Source of the DNA: Brevipalpus yothersi
Lineage: Eukaryota; Arthropoda; Arachnida; Trombidiformes; Tenuipalpidae
Assembly: GCA_003956705.1 (NCBI GenBank)
Contig: QZCP01000165.1
Coordinates: 26,871 to 90,870 of the forward strand
Length of the DNA stretch: 64,000 bases
Reading direction: 5' to 3'
How positions within the stretch are numbered: position 1 is the stretch's first letter; each line of letters opens with the position of its first letter. The translations under genes were made by a program, and so were the position numbers. The notes beneath the pieces were generated by a model. It did no database searches, was not told the origin of the DNA, and was given only the letters and a program-made list of their open reading frames with translations. Of this stretch, positions 54,321 to 64,000 are shown piece after piece.

Positions 54321-55922
54321 TATTTGTTGAGAATATAAATTTTCACTTTTCTTATATTCAATTTGATAAAAAATTAAACTAAGTCAGTGTTTTTTAAATC
54401 TGATTCAATTATTATTGGAAAGTTGAAATTATCAATTGACAACAGCTAGAGTTTTCACTTCGAGATCGATATGTTGATTCGTGACCGATGAGTTGACAAC
54501 TGAAAATCTCTTCAACCTGAGCTTATACAGCGATTGATGATGAGAGTGAGCTGATTTAGTGAGTTAATCACTTCACGAAAGGGATGAAATACTTATATAA
54601 CAAGTATTACTTGAGCTGGTATCAATTAAGAGAAGAGAGAAGGTAAGTAAAAATGAGAATCTTTGATCCACCTTCTTCCACTCATCTAAATACAGTGCAC
54701 CATGAACCTTAGAGGTGAATTCTGAAGATCCATAGACTAGTGGATCGATTGTCTTATGGATGTCATCCAAAGAGGAGAGACCAATAATTATTTCTTGTTA
54801 GAAACTTGAACTGATTTCCTGAGTAGGCTTCATTAGTGACCATTATATGACCATGTTGTGGTCAGGAACATTAACAATGTATTTGATAGATTATTTTTTC
54901 TGGAGAGGAATAATTTTTCGCAACATTTTGACTATCATCTGATTTTTTCGATGAAAAAATTCTCCTCGCTTCATCTAAGAATTCTATTAACAACTGAAAT
55001 AGACTTTTCACACCCAGAAAATGAGAGGTTTTTCAACTCTAGAAGTTAAATTTGAAGCTAAAGCATAGTGTTTCTTAGTATTTCGACCCGCATTCAATCT
55101 TATTGGTGTTGAATTGTAAAAAAGGTCCAATTGTTTTTGAGTTAGCTTGAGAGTCATACCTAGTTAGCTTGATCCACTATTTAGACCAAGTTTTTTGATG
55201 AGGTGTAACTTTTACATGAGGAGAGCGTCAATCGTGCTCTAGAAGAGTTTCCTCAGAGGGAGATAATCTCAACTTATTCTGATTACAATTCAAAAATGGT
55301 TATATGTCTTTTAGACAATTGTCGGCTTTTTCTTGCACTTTTGAAATTTTTGGAAACTCTAGAGACTTATAACATAACCTCATATCCTAGATACGTATAG
55401 ACGAGTGGTAATTTGTCTTCAAGATAAGCCTGATCGTCTCAAAAATGAATGCCTGGGTACTTGAGGCTCCAAGTGTCCGTCTAGCAATGATATTAACAGC
55501 CAGTTCAATCAAATGCTAGGAAGTTTTGATCAACATGAGTGGGTTACAACTCTTCTCATCAATATATTCAGATAAGTGTTTACATGAGATAAGAAGTCGA
55601 TTTTACTTGAATGTTTGATTAACATTGGAAAAGGTTTAGACTAATCGAAAATGATATGATGAATCAGAACTAGTCATACTTGGACTTCAATCAGTCTAAC
55701 GTTTGGAAAAGAAAGAAAAATTCTGCATGATGTGCTAATTGTATCAGAAAATATTAGTGACCTCTAGCCATTGGTCATATTCAAATTTTCTTTGTTAACA
55801 ATCCTCTGGAACTATTGATAAATCTAACTAAACTTCAAAATTCATGATCAAAGTTTCCTAAAATATGAGTATGAATGGTGGGCTCAAAATTCCTCATTTC
55901 GATAAAATTGAGTTGGAAACTG
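54321..55922. other. Host DNA right of the element, no intact gene
   Basis: 54321-54760 is the inverted copy of 37400-37827 and contains the relic DPLVYGSSEFTSKVHGALYLDEWKK. 54760-55922 is AT-rich with no supportable frame. Confidence 0.5.
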
Positions 55923-56118
55923 ATATTTTTTGCTCACGAGCTGCAACTATTTGAAAATTTTTGACCACCCACGAAAAGTTTGATTGCTAGTAAAGTTTTC
56001 ATCTATCAAGACTATTCAATTCATGTTTATTGAGAGTATAGTGGCTTAATCAGATTTTTTCACGGAGATGGGGTGGTCAAAAATTTTCAAATAGTCACAT
56101 CTCGTGGCCAAAAAATAT
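55923..56118. repeat. MITE-like inverted repeat (48-bp arms, 100-bp loop)
   Basis: Left arm 55923-55970 and right arm 56071-56118 are inverted copies with a few mismatches; the inner 24 bp (ending TTTTTGACCACCC) pair perfectly. No ORF in the loop. This may be a non-autonomous foldback element; a flanking target duplication was not seen. Confidence 0.65.
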
Positions 56119-56750
56119 TAGTCTTCACATGTGACGTCGACATAAAGTTTGATAAATTTAGGTTATGATCTGAAACTATCACTCTGTGTGGAAAAAAATG
56201 TTATAATTGGAAGTACTGGAAACACCTCAGAAAGAGTTTTGATACATGATAATCTCATACTCAAGTACATTGTAGTGTATTACGGTAAAAATAACTACAA
56301 TCATCATCATTTCTGTCAGCGATGGAATTCGTTCGATTCATTCTCTTACTACTCCGTTTTTCAAGATGGAATTTTTCTCATGATAAACTTCCACCATTGC
56401 TTAATCTGAATTTCTTAAGCCAGCCAGGATGATGCACAGTCAGAATGCAGATAAAGTTCAAGAAAAACCTAGAATAGTTCATACATATTCTAAATGTGCC
56501 ACCGGTATGGTATTTATTGATCCAAGTTAGATAGACGAACGAGATTTCCTACTAAAAATAAGATGTCGGTGTTGTTGTTAGTATTTATCAGTTAGGATCA
56601 ATCACTAATAGAAACTCACCATGCTGTACTTATGAGATAACTCTCTCAAGTTCTCAATCAACGTTACTCTATGATATGATTAGCCTCATTACATGGTGGA
56701 AGATAGAGATTGATATGGGTAAAGTTTAATCGGCTGAAAAATTGATGGCT
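56119..56750. other. Intergenic upstream of the glycosyltransferase pseudogene
   Basis: 56550-56700 is weakly similar to 60900-61000, the upstream region of the intact gene. A plus-strand frame at 56149-56409 has no recognisable motif. Confidence 0.4.
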
Positions 56751-57785
56751 GATATATATTCTTTTTGTTTTGTTAATATTATGTCTGTTGTTCATTTTTT
56801 GTTTCTCTCTCTCTTTTCTCCAACAGCGATGATATTCCTTTGGCCAGTTATTTGGGTGAGAAAATGAATATATTGTAGTTCGTATGTATCTTTTTTTCGG
56901 TGGGAAAAATATGCTGTTAAATGATACACGTAGATGAATTGAGGTATTTCATGGTCTAGTGAGATTACATTTCAGAAATATCCCGGTTAAAATATTGAAT
57001 GTTCCCCAAAATGTGTCAAAAAGTTCGATAATGCTCGAAAAATGGCATCAGGTGTATACTTGATCAAGCCCAAATTCATTCTTAACCTGAAACTAACGAG
57101 CTATCTGAATTAAATCAAATTATTTTCAATTCTAATGTTTCTTTTTCACTTTCCTTTCCAGATCCGACAAAGGCTTCACCACCTTGCTCCACATTGGCTT
57201 GGCGCATAATAGCATGGTATAATAGAGCTGATTGCTTCCAAGCATGTGAAATTCCGTCAAGCTCATCCAATAACCTGGAATTATTTTCCAATCAAAACAG
57301 GAAATTGAAAGTTCTTGGAGACCATTAATTTCCATTTCATTGCCATTTATTTGCGCCCTCGAGAAGTAAAAAACTTGTGATAATCAAAGATATTCCATCA
57401 GTGTAGTCGTGGTGGCCGTGGAGCTCAGGAAAGGACATGTCCTTTATCCTGAATGTATTTTATCTGTCCATCGATCCTCCATCTCTTATTTTCAGACTTC
57501 CAATGTCGATGGGATGTGAAGTTATCTTGACAATTTTGGAGCATCAACAACTGTCAAGAACCTACCATGGTATGTTTCGGGGTTTTATGGTAGCAAATGA
57601 TGAATCAGTCGATAGATATCTTGCACGAGACGATGAGCTATATATCATACATACGATATTATACAGAGAGTAGGTGATGCTGTTTTGAAATGGATTAAGG
57701 AAGGTAAAATTTTCCATGTGATGCGAGATCGTCCAGAGCACAGCATAGAAATATTGGGTGGCAGCATTCGAAAACAAACCATAAA
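56751..57785 (+). pseudogene. Pseudogene of the DxD glycosyltransferase-like gene at 61106
   Basis: Exon 1 relic at about 56757-56853 (membrane-anchor region, then GGTGAGAAAATGAAT, matching the intact donor GGTGAGAGAATGAAT at 61232). Exon 2 relic at 57161-57780 has GADCFQACE-like sequence and CEVILTILEHQQL, YHGMFRGFMVANDESVDRYLARD, IFHVMRD in shifting frames. Several frame breaks and a loss around the DxD motif (RDDELYI against RDADSYV) make it non-functional. Confidence 0.75.
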
Positions 57786-57996
57786 ATCTATGTCAATTAG
57801 ATATTCTTGAATTCTCAAAAATTATGGCGAATCAAATCATCTTACCTTACCGTAAATAAGACGAAACGTTATTGTATTGTAATTGTAGTTCATCGAGATA
57901 GAAAACGAGTCTGATTATGAAATTCTATTCTATTTGTACACTTACTCTTCGTTTTTACTCGATAATTTAATTTAAATGCAAAAAAATTTAGTCACT

Positions 57997-59145
57997 TTAA
58001 GAGTGTTTTGGTCCAATCTCGGACCAAATTCTACAATCAGCCTTGTTATACCACCAATCAACCAAATTCTCGGCTTCGCGTTGACATTTGAAGCTCGGAT
58101 CAGATAAATGATCACACATTTTACACCATGGATCGCCCCCACAATCATTCGAGCTCTGAAATTTTGGGTCAGACTTCCATGTAAAGTAGGAATTATATCT
58201 CCTTTCATCGAGCGATAAATTTGTCAAAAATTGAGCTAGGCTTTTCGGTGAATCAAAATCCGCAATATCTATGCAAGAATTTGGTGGCAAGTCTCGTAGG
58301 TAGTTGGCACCACCCATAACAACGGGAACAATGTCGTATTTCAGTTTTTCGATCACTTTCTCTGTGAAGTAGTCTTTACATATGGAATTTTCGAATGCTA
58401 GATAGAAGAGATAATTTTCGTTGATAAACTTTTTACATGGTATTCCCTTATTATCACAATTTTCACCACATTTACCAAATTTATCCACTTGAATATATTT
58501 TTCAAGCTGTTCGACGTATTTCTCTCGACGACTAGATGTATCACAATTACTAACCAGCCAAGCTATCGGTCGCTTATTTTCGATAGATACACGATGTGGA
58601 GTGTAGTTGGAGGGTATCAAGTTATATTTGCACCCATATGGTATTGGAAAATCCGAATCGTGTCTGTAAGTAGCTGAGCAATCAAAATTGGGACCAATTT
58701 TCGATAGGAAAGAGTAACGTCGAGTGTTTTGTGGTGATTCCATCAGGAAAAATATCCATTTTTGATTTTTATATTTTATTGGCAAATCATGAGCTCTCAT
58801 GTCTCTCCAATGGAAGATGACCGCCCTAGAATATGGTAGATACGATCGGTCGTTTGTGATGAGGCAGGAACATGCATTTCTATAACCTATTAAATTGTTG
58901 TCCCAAATAGACCAATCTGCGGAATCGAAAAAAGGTGTCCAAAGAAGTATAATTTTAGGCTGATGTTTAAGGTACACAACATGCTGTTGAGTTGTACGAA
59001 CAGACGTTAGAATCATCATACTATCATCTAAATGATAGGTCAATCCTGTTAAGAGAGGAATTAAAATTGCTATCGCTGTGATTATAAAACATGTCCGCCT
59101 GTTTTTACGTGTCTTATTGGCAAATGCCTTTAATATGACCATCAT
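57997..59145 (-). CDS. GT10 alpha-1,3-fucosyltransferase-like protein (382 aa)
   Basis: Golgi type II membrane enzyme of family GT10, which transfers fucose from GDP-fucose in alpha-1,3/4 linkage. Single exon. Short basic cytoplasmic tail, hydrophobic anchor at about 18-36 (CFIITAIAILIPLLTGLTY), stem, catalytic domain. Family motifs: YSRAVIFHWRD, NQKWIFFLMESP, RPIAWLVSNC and the donor-binding block YLAFENSICKDYFTEKV, followed by YDIVPVVMGGANY. The Cys-rich C-terminal tail (CGGDPWCKMCDHL) is also typical of invertebrate members. No breaks. Confidence 0.88.
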   Translation of the reverse strand: MMVILKAFANKTRKNRRTCFIITAIAILIPLLTGLTYHLDDSMMILTSVRTTQQHVVYLKHQPKIILLWTPFFDSADWSIWDNNLIGYRNACSCLITNDRSYLPYSRAVIFHWRDMRAHDLPIKYKNQKWIFFLMESPQNTRRYSFLSKIGPNFDCSATYRHDSDFPIPYGCKYNLIPSNYTPHRVSIENKRPIAWLVSNCDTSSRREKYVEQLEKYIQVDKFGKCGENCDNKGIPCKKFINENYLFYLAFENSICKDYFTEKVIEKLKYDIVPVVMGGANYLRDLPPNSCIDIADFDSPKSLAQFLTNLSLDERRYNSYFTWKSDPKFQSSNDCGGDPWCKMCDHLSDPSFKCQREAENLVDWWYNKADCRIWSEIGPKHS

Positions 59146-61105
59146 TCACCCAGCAAATCATCAAGATTCTTGCCACTTTTGCACGGAAAACAAAAATATT
59201 TCACATTCAATTGAGCAATTACTGAAGGATCATGAACTACAAACAGAGGAGGATAATGACGGGACACTCTACTGATGAAATTAGTTTGTCATGCAATTGG
59301 TCATTGTAGGATTAAGTTTCACTTGGCCAATTCAAACTCACAATTAGTTGTAAGAAATCGATAAGATCCATGGCTACTATCTTCTTCTTGTGAATGTGTA
59401 CATATTGTCAAGATCTTATCAAATTGTGTCTAAACTTTAATACACATTGGCATTCAGAGAGTAGTTAAACTTCTGGTGCTTGATGCTCAGTACTCTACTC
59501 TTGGTCAACTTACAGTATGCAATTCTATCAATCTTCGCAATGTTGAGAAAGTTTAGTTCGTTGGCAATCTTTGATCAGATGATTTGAAAAAGGTTTTTCA
59601 CTAAGTTTACATGTAGATACAATCATTGAGAAAATATGTGGGAAATCGATTTTCAATTTGTGCTTTTTTATTCTCATAACGAATCTTGAAACAAATATGA
59701 ATCTGAATCCTGTTTGGGGATTGGAATAGAGTCTCCTAAATTAATATATCGGATTGTAGCTGATCTAAGTGATGCTACAGAACAACCGATCAAAATTTGA
59801 ATTCGTTTCTTGTCTGATAATTTTTGTGATCACTCTTCAGAGGAAAATAAGAGGAAGAAATAGAATTTAGCTCTTTTTATTTGATATTTAGGTTGGTTAT
59901 TAATTCTATACATGTATGGATATAGCTCTCTGATTATCTATGCCTTTTTCTTACCAGGGAAATTTTGGCTCAAAAATCACCCAAACAAACACAAGATCAT
60001 TCATTCCACCTATGACATGTTAAAATGGTTGAATTTGAACATATCTCGATGATCACTAAAGAGGTGGAATAAAATTCATTCAATTCATTCAAATTCGTCG
60101 GTATTTTTGGAGAAATTTGTAGAAATTGTAAGATTTTTACTCCAGAAAGAAGAGCACTTAATTAACTAGGGAGAGGCTGAGCATGAATTTCAATTTGACT
60201 ATATCTTATACGACTTTTGAATTTTTTCAAATTGAATGGTATAAACACACACACACACAGACACACATTAAACTTTTAGCAGAGATACTCTTATGGGCAT
60301 TCATTTCAAATAGTTTTCAAAAGTAATTCTTTAGCACAATTGGGCGATGAATATGTATATCTTCTTGTGAACTTGATAAAATCATTCAATTCATCCCACA
60401 TGTATCACAACATGAGCAGGCTGAAAATTTTGATGAACCTTGATTATTATATATGTATAAAAATATCAATCCTGTGGGCCATAAGAATTAAGCTCACGGC
60501 GATTTTATTTCAGAAATGGAATAATCATGGCATTTATACTTCGATCCTTCAGACAGACAAATCTAACCAATCTGCGGACTGTTCAAGATAATTTGCTTAG
60601 ATGTTCTATGCAACACATTCGATTTTTTGACAAAAACGAAGATATTGAGAAATCATTGAATCTGAATGCTAATCAACAGCACTCCATCACTATCAAAGAC
60701 AGATCAAAAGAATCAAGAATACAGCGAAACAAGAAATCAACCATATTCTGAATGTGTTATTCGTACTTCAGGATCACAACTTTCATTGCATCAAAAATAA
60801 CTTGATTTCAGTCTTCTTGGCCTGGAAGTAGCTCCAGTGTTCAACAATCATTGAATTAACAATGTGATAACTCAGTGAATGATTCATTGATTCAAAATTG
60901 ATAGTTGAACGAGATCAAGATATCAGCGTTGTTGTGGACATTTATCAGTGGAAATTGATCACAAAAAGAGATTGTTGTGCTAGTGAGTACACACCTTCAG
61001 CTTCCCACTTACAATGATGTTTTTAGCGTTTGCTTTATGCTACAATGCATGTCACTCCACAACGGTTTTTTTTGATAATTTCCCGGAGAAAAAATACAGT
61101 ACGCC
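59146..61105. other. Intergenic between the divergent glycosyltransferase genes
   Basis: 59885-60135 duplicates 36350-36575, including a 3'-end scrap of a secreted-protein gene. An AC microsatellite lies at 60245-60268. A 74-codon plus-strand frame (60527-60751, MAFILRSFRQTNLTNLR...) follows a TTTCAG and has a presequence-like start, but no known domain; it is left as a possibility only. Confidence 0.45.
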
Positions 61106-62277
61106 ATGGAAATTCGGTTCAAGAATCAATGGCGATTATATTTTCTATTTGTTTTCCTGAATTTATGCCTGATTGTTTTCTGGTTCTCTTTCCTCTCTAA
61201 AACAGATGTAATTTCTTACACTGGTTGCTCAGGTGAGAGAATGAATTTGTAAATGTGTTTGTGTATAACCACTTTGCTAGATGAAATTCGAAAAGAATTG
61301 AGCAAATTTCAGTCCACTCTGATCAAATTCATTTTCAATCTTCTTTATCAGCTCGACCAACTGCCTCTCCACTATGTACCACATTACTTTTACGCCATGA
61401 TATATCTGAAGCCCTGATTGACTGCTTCCACAATTGCTGTATCACTGATCATAAGCGAGAATACGATTCATTGCATTGCATCCGAGCATGTGAAGTTGAG
61501 TCACATCTTTCAAATCATCAAAAATCAATATCTAAAGAAACTAGTGGCTTAGATTTACGAGTTCTCGGCACGATTAATTTTCATTTTGTAGCAATTCATT
61601 TGCACCCTCAGCAAAAAGGAAAACTTGTGATATCTTATTCTTTATACGGTAATGATCGGAGATTTTTAGCCAATATAGCTTCTATGATACATACAGCTCA
61701 CCAAATTTATCCTGAGTGGATCATCAGATTTTATGTATCAATCGATGTTCCACCTGATGTTGTTAGAACTATGATTTCGATGAAATGCGAAGTCATATTG
61801 ACAATTGTAGAGAGCCAAGATCTTCCAACCTCATTCCATGGTATGTTTTGGCGTTTCTTTGTCGTAAATGATGAATCAGTCGAGCGATATCTTATACGAG
61901 ATGCTGATTCATACGTGTTACAGAGAGAACGTGATGCTGTTACAGATTGGATCAAAGAGGGAAAGATGTTCCATGTGATGCGAGATCATTTATACCATGG
62001 CACAGAAATGTTGGGAGGTATGTGGGGAGGGATAGCTGATAAAAATATTTTGGATATGGCCAAGATATATGATTCAGCCATAGGCTATCACCAGAAAGAT
62101 GGAAGAGATCATGATCAAGCTTTTCTGCGTCAATATATTTGGCCAATCGTAAAACATCGTATGACATGCCATGCATCATTTTTCTTCGATGACATTGATA
62201 ATGGACAATGTCATGCTTTCCCTACTGAGCGGAAGCATGAAGAATTTGTTGGAAATCGTGACGCCTTGGCACATTGA
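61106..62277 (+). CDS. Type II membrane glycosyltransferase-like protein (350 aa, 2 exons)
   Basis: Exons 61106-61232 and 61352-62277; phase-1 intron of 119 bp (GTGAGA...TATCAG). Exon 1: basic start MEIRFKNQWRL, then a signal anchor. Exon 2: a Cys-rich stem (IDCFHNCC, HCIRACE), then a catalytic-looking domain with KLVISYSLYGNDRRFL, FHGMFWRFFVVND, RDADSYV (DxD), FHVMRDHLYHGTEMLGGMWGG and DGRDHDQAFLRQYIW. These are features of a small nucleotide-sugar transferase family, but I cannot name the family or its substrate. A decayed copy lies 4 kb upstream. Confidence 0.72.
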
Positions 62278-62650
62278 ATTCAGACTGTAATCTGAAAAAG
62301 GAGGTATTCCACCTCTCACAAACCATCTACGTATGGATTCAGTAAAAATTTGTTTCCAAAGTATCTCGAAACATTTATTGGGAGAAAACTCTCTTTCCGT
62401 CTCTGATTATGTTGCTACAATCAATCTCATGGTCATTCTGAATATGGGTCAATAGCAAATAGTATTTCTCGGATCGTTTTGGTTGATTACCAGATACTTC
62501 CTGGTAATGTGCGAAGTAAGCAACAGGCAAATGAGGAAAATATACTTACATAGTTAGTTGGACAAGAATTTTGATCATGATCTTATTGATTTGAGGAATG
62601 ATTAAATCCAGTAGAATCAAAAGAGGTCAATGATTTTTTGAGTCAAAAAT
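62278..62650. other. Intergenic, nothing recognised
   Basis: 3' flank of the glycosyltransferase-like gene; no feature seen. Confidence 0.4.
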
Positions 62651-63241
62651 TTGGCTTCAAATCAGTATTCTAGCTTGAAAAAGTTAATTTACTTCCGTAA
62701 AGAACTGAACGAACTTTTTGCCGCCTCATCTCCGTCGATGCTAGAAATCATTGAAGTCATCTCCAAATATACTTCCAGAGACATTTTGAAAGTTGCTCCT
62801 CATTTCAATTATTTTATTTTTCCCAAAGCGTTGTGTACTTCACTCTATCTGAATTATTATTGCATAAGAGGAGAAGAGGAAGAGAGCGAAAATTATGACA
62901 ATTTCGCCTGTCACATCACCGATGAATATGGATACAAATGATATTCATCTCCACTTCACTTGGAAGCTCGGAAATCACAAGTCATTGATTGTTTTTGCCA
63001 TCAAAATTTTATAAATCTGAACAGAATACATTCATCCGGGGATGAATGCTGGAAGATATATTCATTCACTAAAAAAGAATTAACTAGGTTAAAGGATATC
63101 ATGTTAAAATTTCGAGAAGAGCAGTTATTCATTGCACAATTTGTTTTATTTTTGTGCGAAATTATCTCCTACAAAAACTGCAAACAAGTGTACAGTGTAA
63201 TATTGAAATTATCAAATTGTATTTATGTTTTTCCAACATGA
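62651..63241 (+). pseudogene. Uncharacterised protein-like frame interrupted by one TGA
   Basis: A single frame of about 196 codons with one stop (TGA at 62939-62941). Before it: LIYFRKELNELFAASSPSM, DILKVAPHFNYFIFPKAL; after it: QVIDCFCHQNFINLNRIH, IYSFTKKELTRLKDIM, LFIAQFVLFLCEIISYK. Composition looks protein-like on both sides, so this is probably one exon of a gene with a recent nonsense mutation, or two exons around a tiny intron. No domain recognised; no upstream exon was found. Confidence 0.4.
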
Positions 63242-63812
63242 TGTATTTTTTTGTTTCTTGATCAGCTTCTGGTCAATACGATTGATTGGCTTGCAGGACT
63301 GCAGAAAGTTCAAAAAATTTTCGAATCTATGATAGAAATTTCAAGGTATGGATAAAATATTCAGTGACAATGTAAGAATGGTTATCTAATGATTGAAAAA
63401 TTAATGGGAAATTCAAGTAGCTTGCTCTCTTCTCACTATCAAACCAAAAACGGAGTGAAAAATCGATTCACACAAACACGTTGTCCTTTAATTACTGATG
63501 AACTACTGTAATTTACTTCTACTATTTGCATCTTAACTGATTATTGATCGATCAAGCCACAGATTAATCAAAACCGTTTGCATACACTGCCATAGACGGA
63601 AAGCAATGTGAGAAAAATCGCATGAATTGATAATCGACAGAGAGATGAGAAATCTATTTCACGTCTCATTAAACTCAAGGCGATGAATTTGATGAGAAAT
63701 AGAAAAAAAACATCTAGTAGAGATTTTCTTCTCTCTCTCTTCCAGCTTTCTTATTTTTCTTTTCTGGATACACCAACAAACAAACACATACAAGCATAAA
63801 CATACAATAACC
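63242..63812. other. Intergenic, nothing recognised
   Basis: AT-rich sequence with no supportable gene. Confidence 0.4.
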
Positions 63813-63851
63813 ACACGGTATAAGTTACATACAATGTAACTTATACCGTGT
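63813..63851. repeat. Perfect 18-bp hairpin with 3-base loop
   Basis: Left arm 63813-63830 (ACACGGTATAAGTTACAT), loop ACA, right arm 63834-63851 fully complementary. No coding context. It may be a small foldback element or an RNA hairpin. Confidence 0.85.
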
Positions 63852-63958
63852 CTACATAGAAGAAAAATAATGTACATAGTACCATATACATGTATATATG
63901 TATCATATTTGTCGGTGATACCTACATTCACGGTGCCTGAATAATCATGTCTTTTCTT

Positions 63959-63960
<2 letters not shown>

Positions 63961-64000
<40 letters not shown>
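63961..64000. repeat. TC dinucleotide microsatellite at the window end
   Basis: Twenty uninterrupted TC units that run out of the window. Confidence 0.95.

Noticed and set aside
57132..57335. Minus-strand frame at the start of the glycosyltransferase pseudogene
   Set aside because: It is antisense to recognisable plus-strand exon homology.
60527..60751. 74-codon frame with a presequence-like start
   Set aside because: A preceding TTTCAG and basic start are suggestive, but there is no homology that I recognise and no continuation.
1..64000. tRNA or rRNA genes
   Set aside because: No cloverleaf or rRNA core sequence was noticed by eye; a covariance-model scan would be needed for a firm negative.

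Overview
The window is nuclear DNA of an arthropod, most likely a trombidiform mite close to the spider mites (Tetranychidae). It is AT-rich, genes have few short introns (about 55-147 bp), and there is a dense one-strand array of very divergent seven-transmembrane gustatory-receptor (GR) genes of the kind massively expanded in Tetranychus. The species is inferred; no marker gene is present.

Layout. (1) 0.2-29.1 kb is a GR array, all on the minus strand. Nine genes look intact. They share one architecture: a large exon 1 of 332-369 codons, a middle exon of 54 codons (53 in the last gene), and a final exon of 19-24 codons carrying the last membrane helix, with phase-0 introns. Among them lie at least three larger pseudogenes and three smaller relics. 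Part of the array (about 7.5-13.0 kb and 14.8-19.9 kb) is a segmental duplication with gene-conversion tracts. One GR pseudogene is broken next to a degenerate pogo/Tigger transposase. A plus-strand GT31 beta-1,3-galactosyltransferase-like gene sits inside the array. (2) 29.8-37.3 kb holds three intact genes and one pseudogene for small secreted helical proteins (signal peptide, then a DW...KAHxW...GF..KS core), plus an MFSD4/NaGLT-like transporter. (3) 38.6-48.4 kb is a 9.8 kb Ty3/gypsy-type LTR element with LTRs that look identical and a 4-bp target duplication. It has two remarkable properties: an accessory ORF (727 aa) after pol joining RING/TRAF-like zinc fingers to a REXO/ISG20-type DEDDh exonuclease, and about 21 copies of a near-perfect dyad palindrome (core GAAGATAWTATCTTC) in LTRs, coding and spacer DNA. 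The dyad varies by compensatory changes and is regularly spaced (30 bp in one cluster, about 190 bp in another). (4) 49.1-54.3 kb is a second, unrelated Ty3/gypsy element on the minus strand, with same-length LTRs that look identical, a textbook -1 frameshift heptamer between gag and pol, and a one-base break in reverse transcriptase; its unoccupied target site survives as a paralogous copy at 37.8 kb. (5) 55-64 kb carries a MITE-like inverted repeat, a GT10 fucosyltransferase, an intact DxD glycosyltransferase-like gene and its pseudogene copy, an uncharacterised reading frame with one stop, a perfect 18-bp hairpin and a TC microsatellite.

The host genes fit environmental interaction in a plant-feeding mite (chemoreception, secreted proteins, glycosylation, sugar transport) in a rapidly turning-over region. 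The most novel item is the 38.6-48.4 kb element, with its exonuclease/zinc-finger ORF and its covarying palindrome system.
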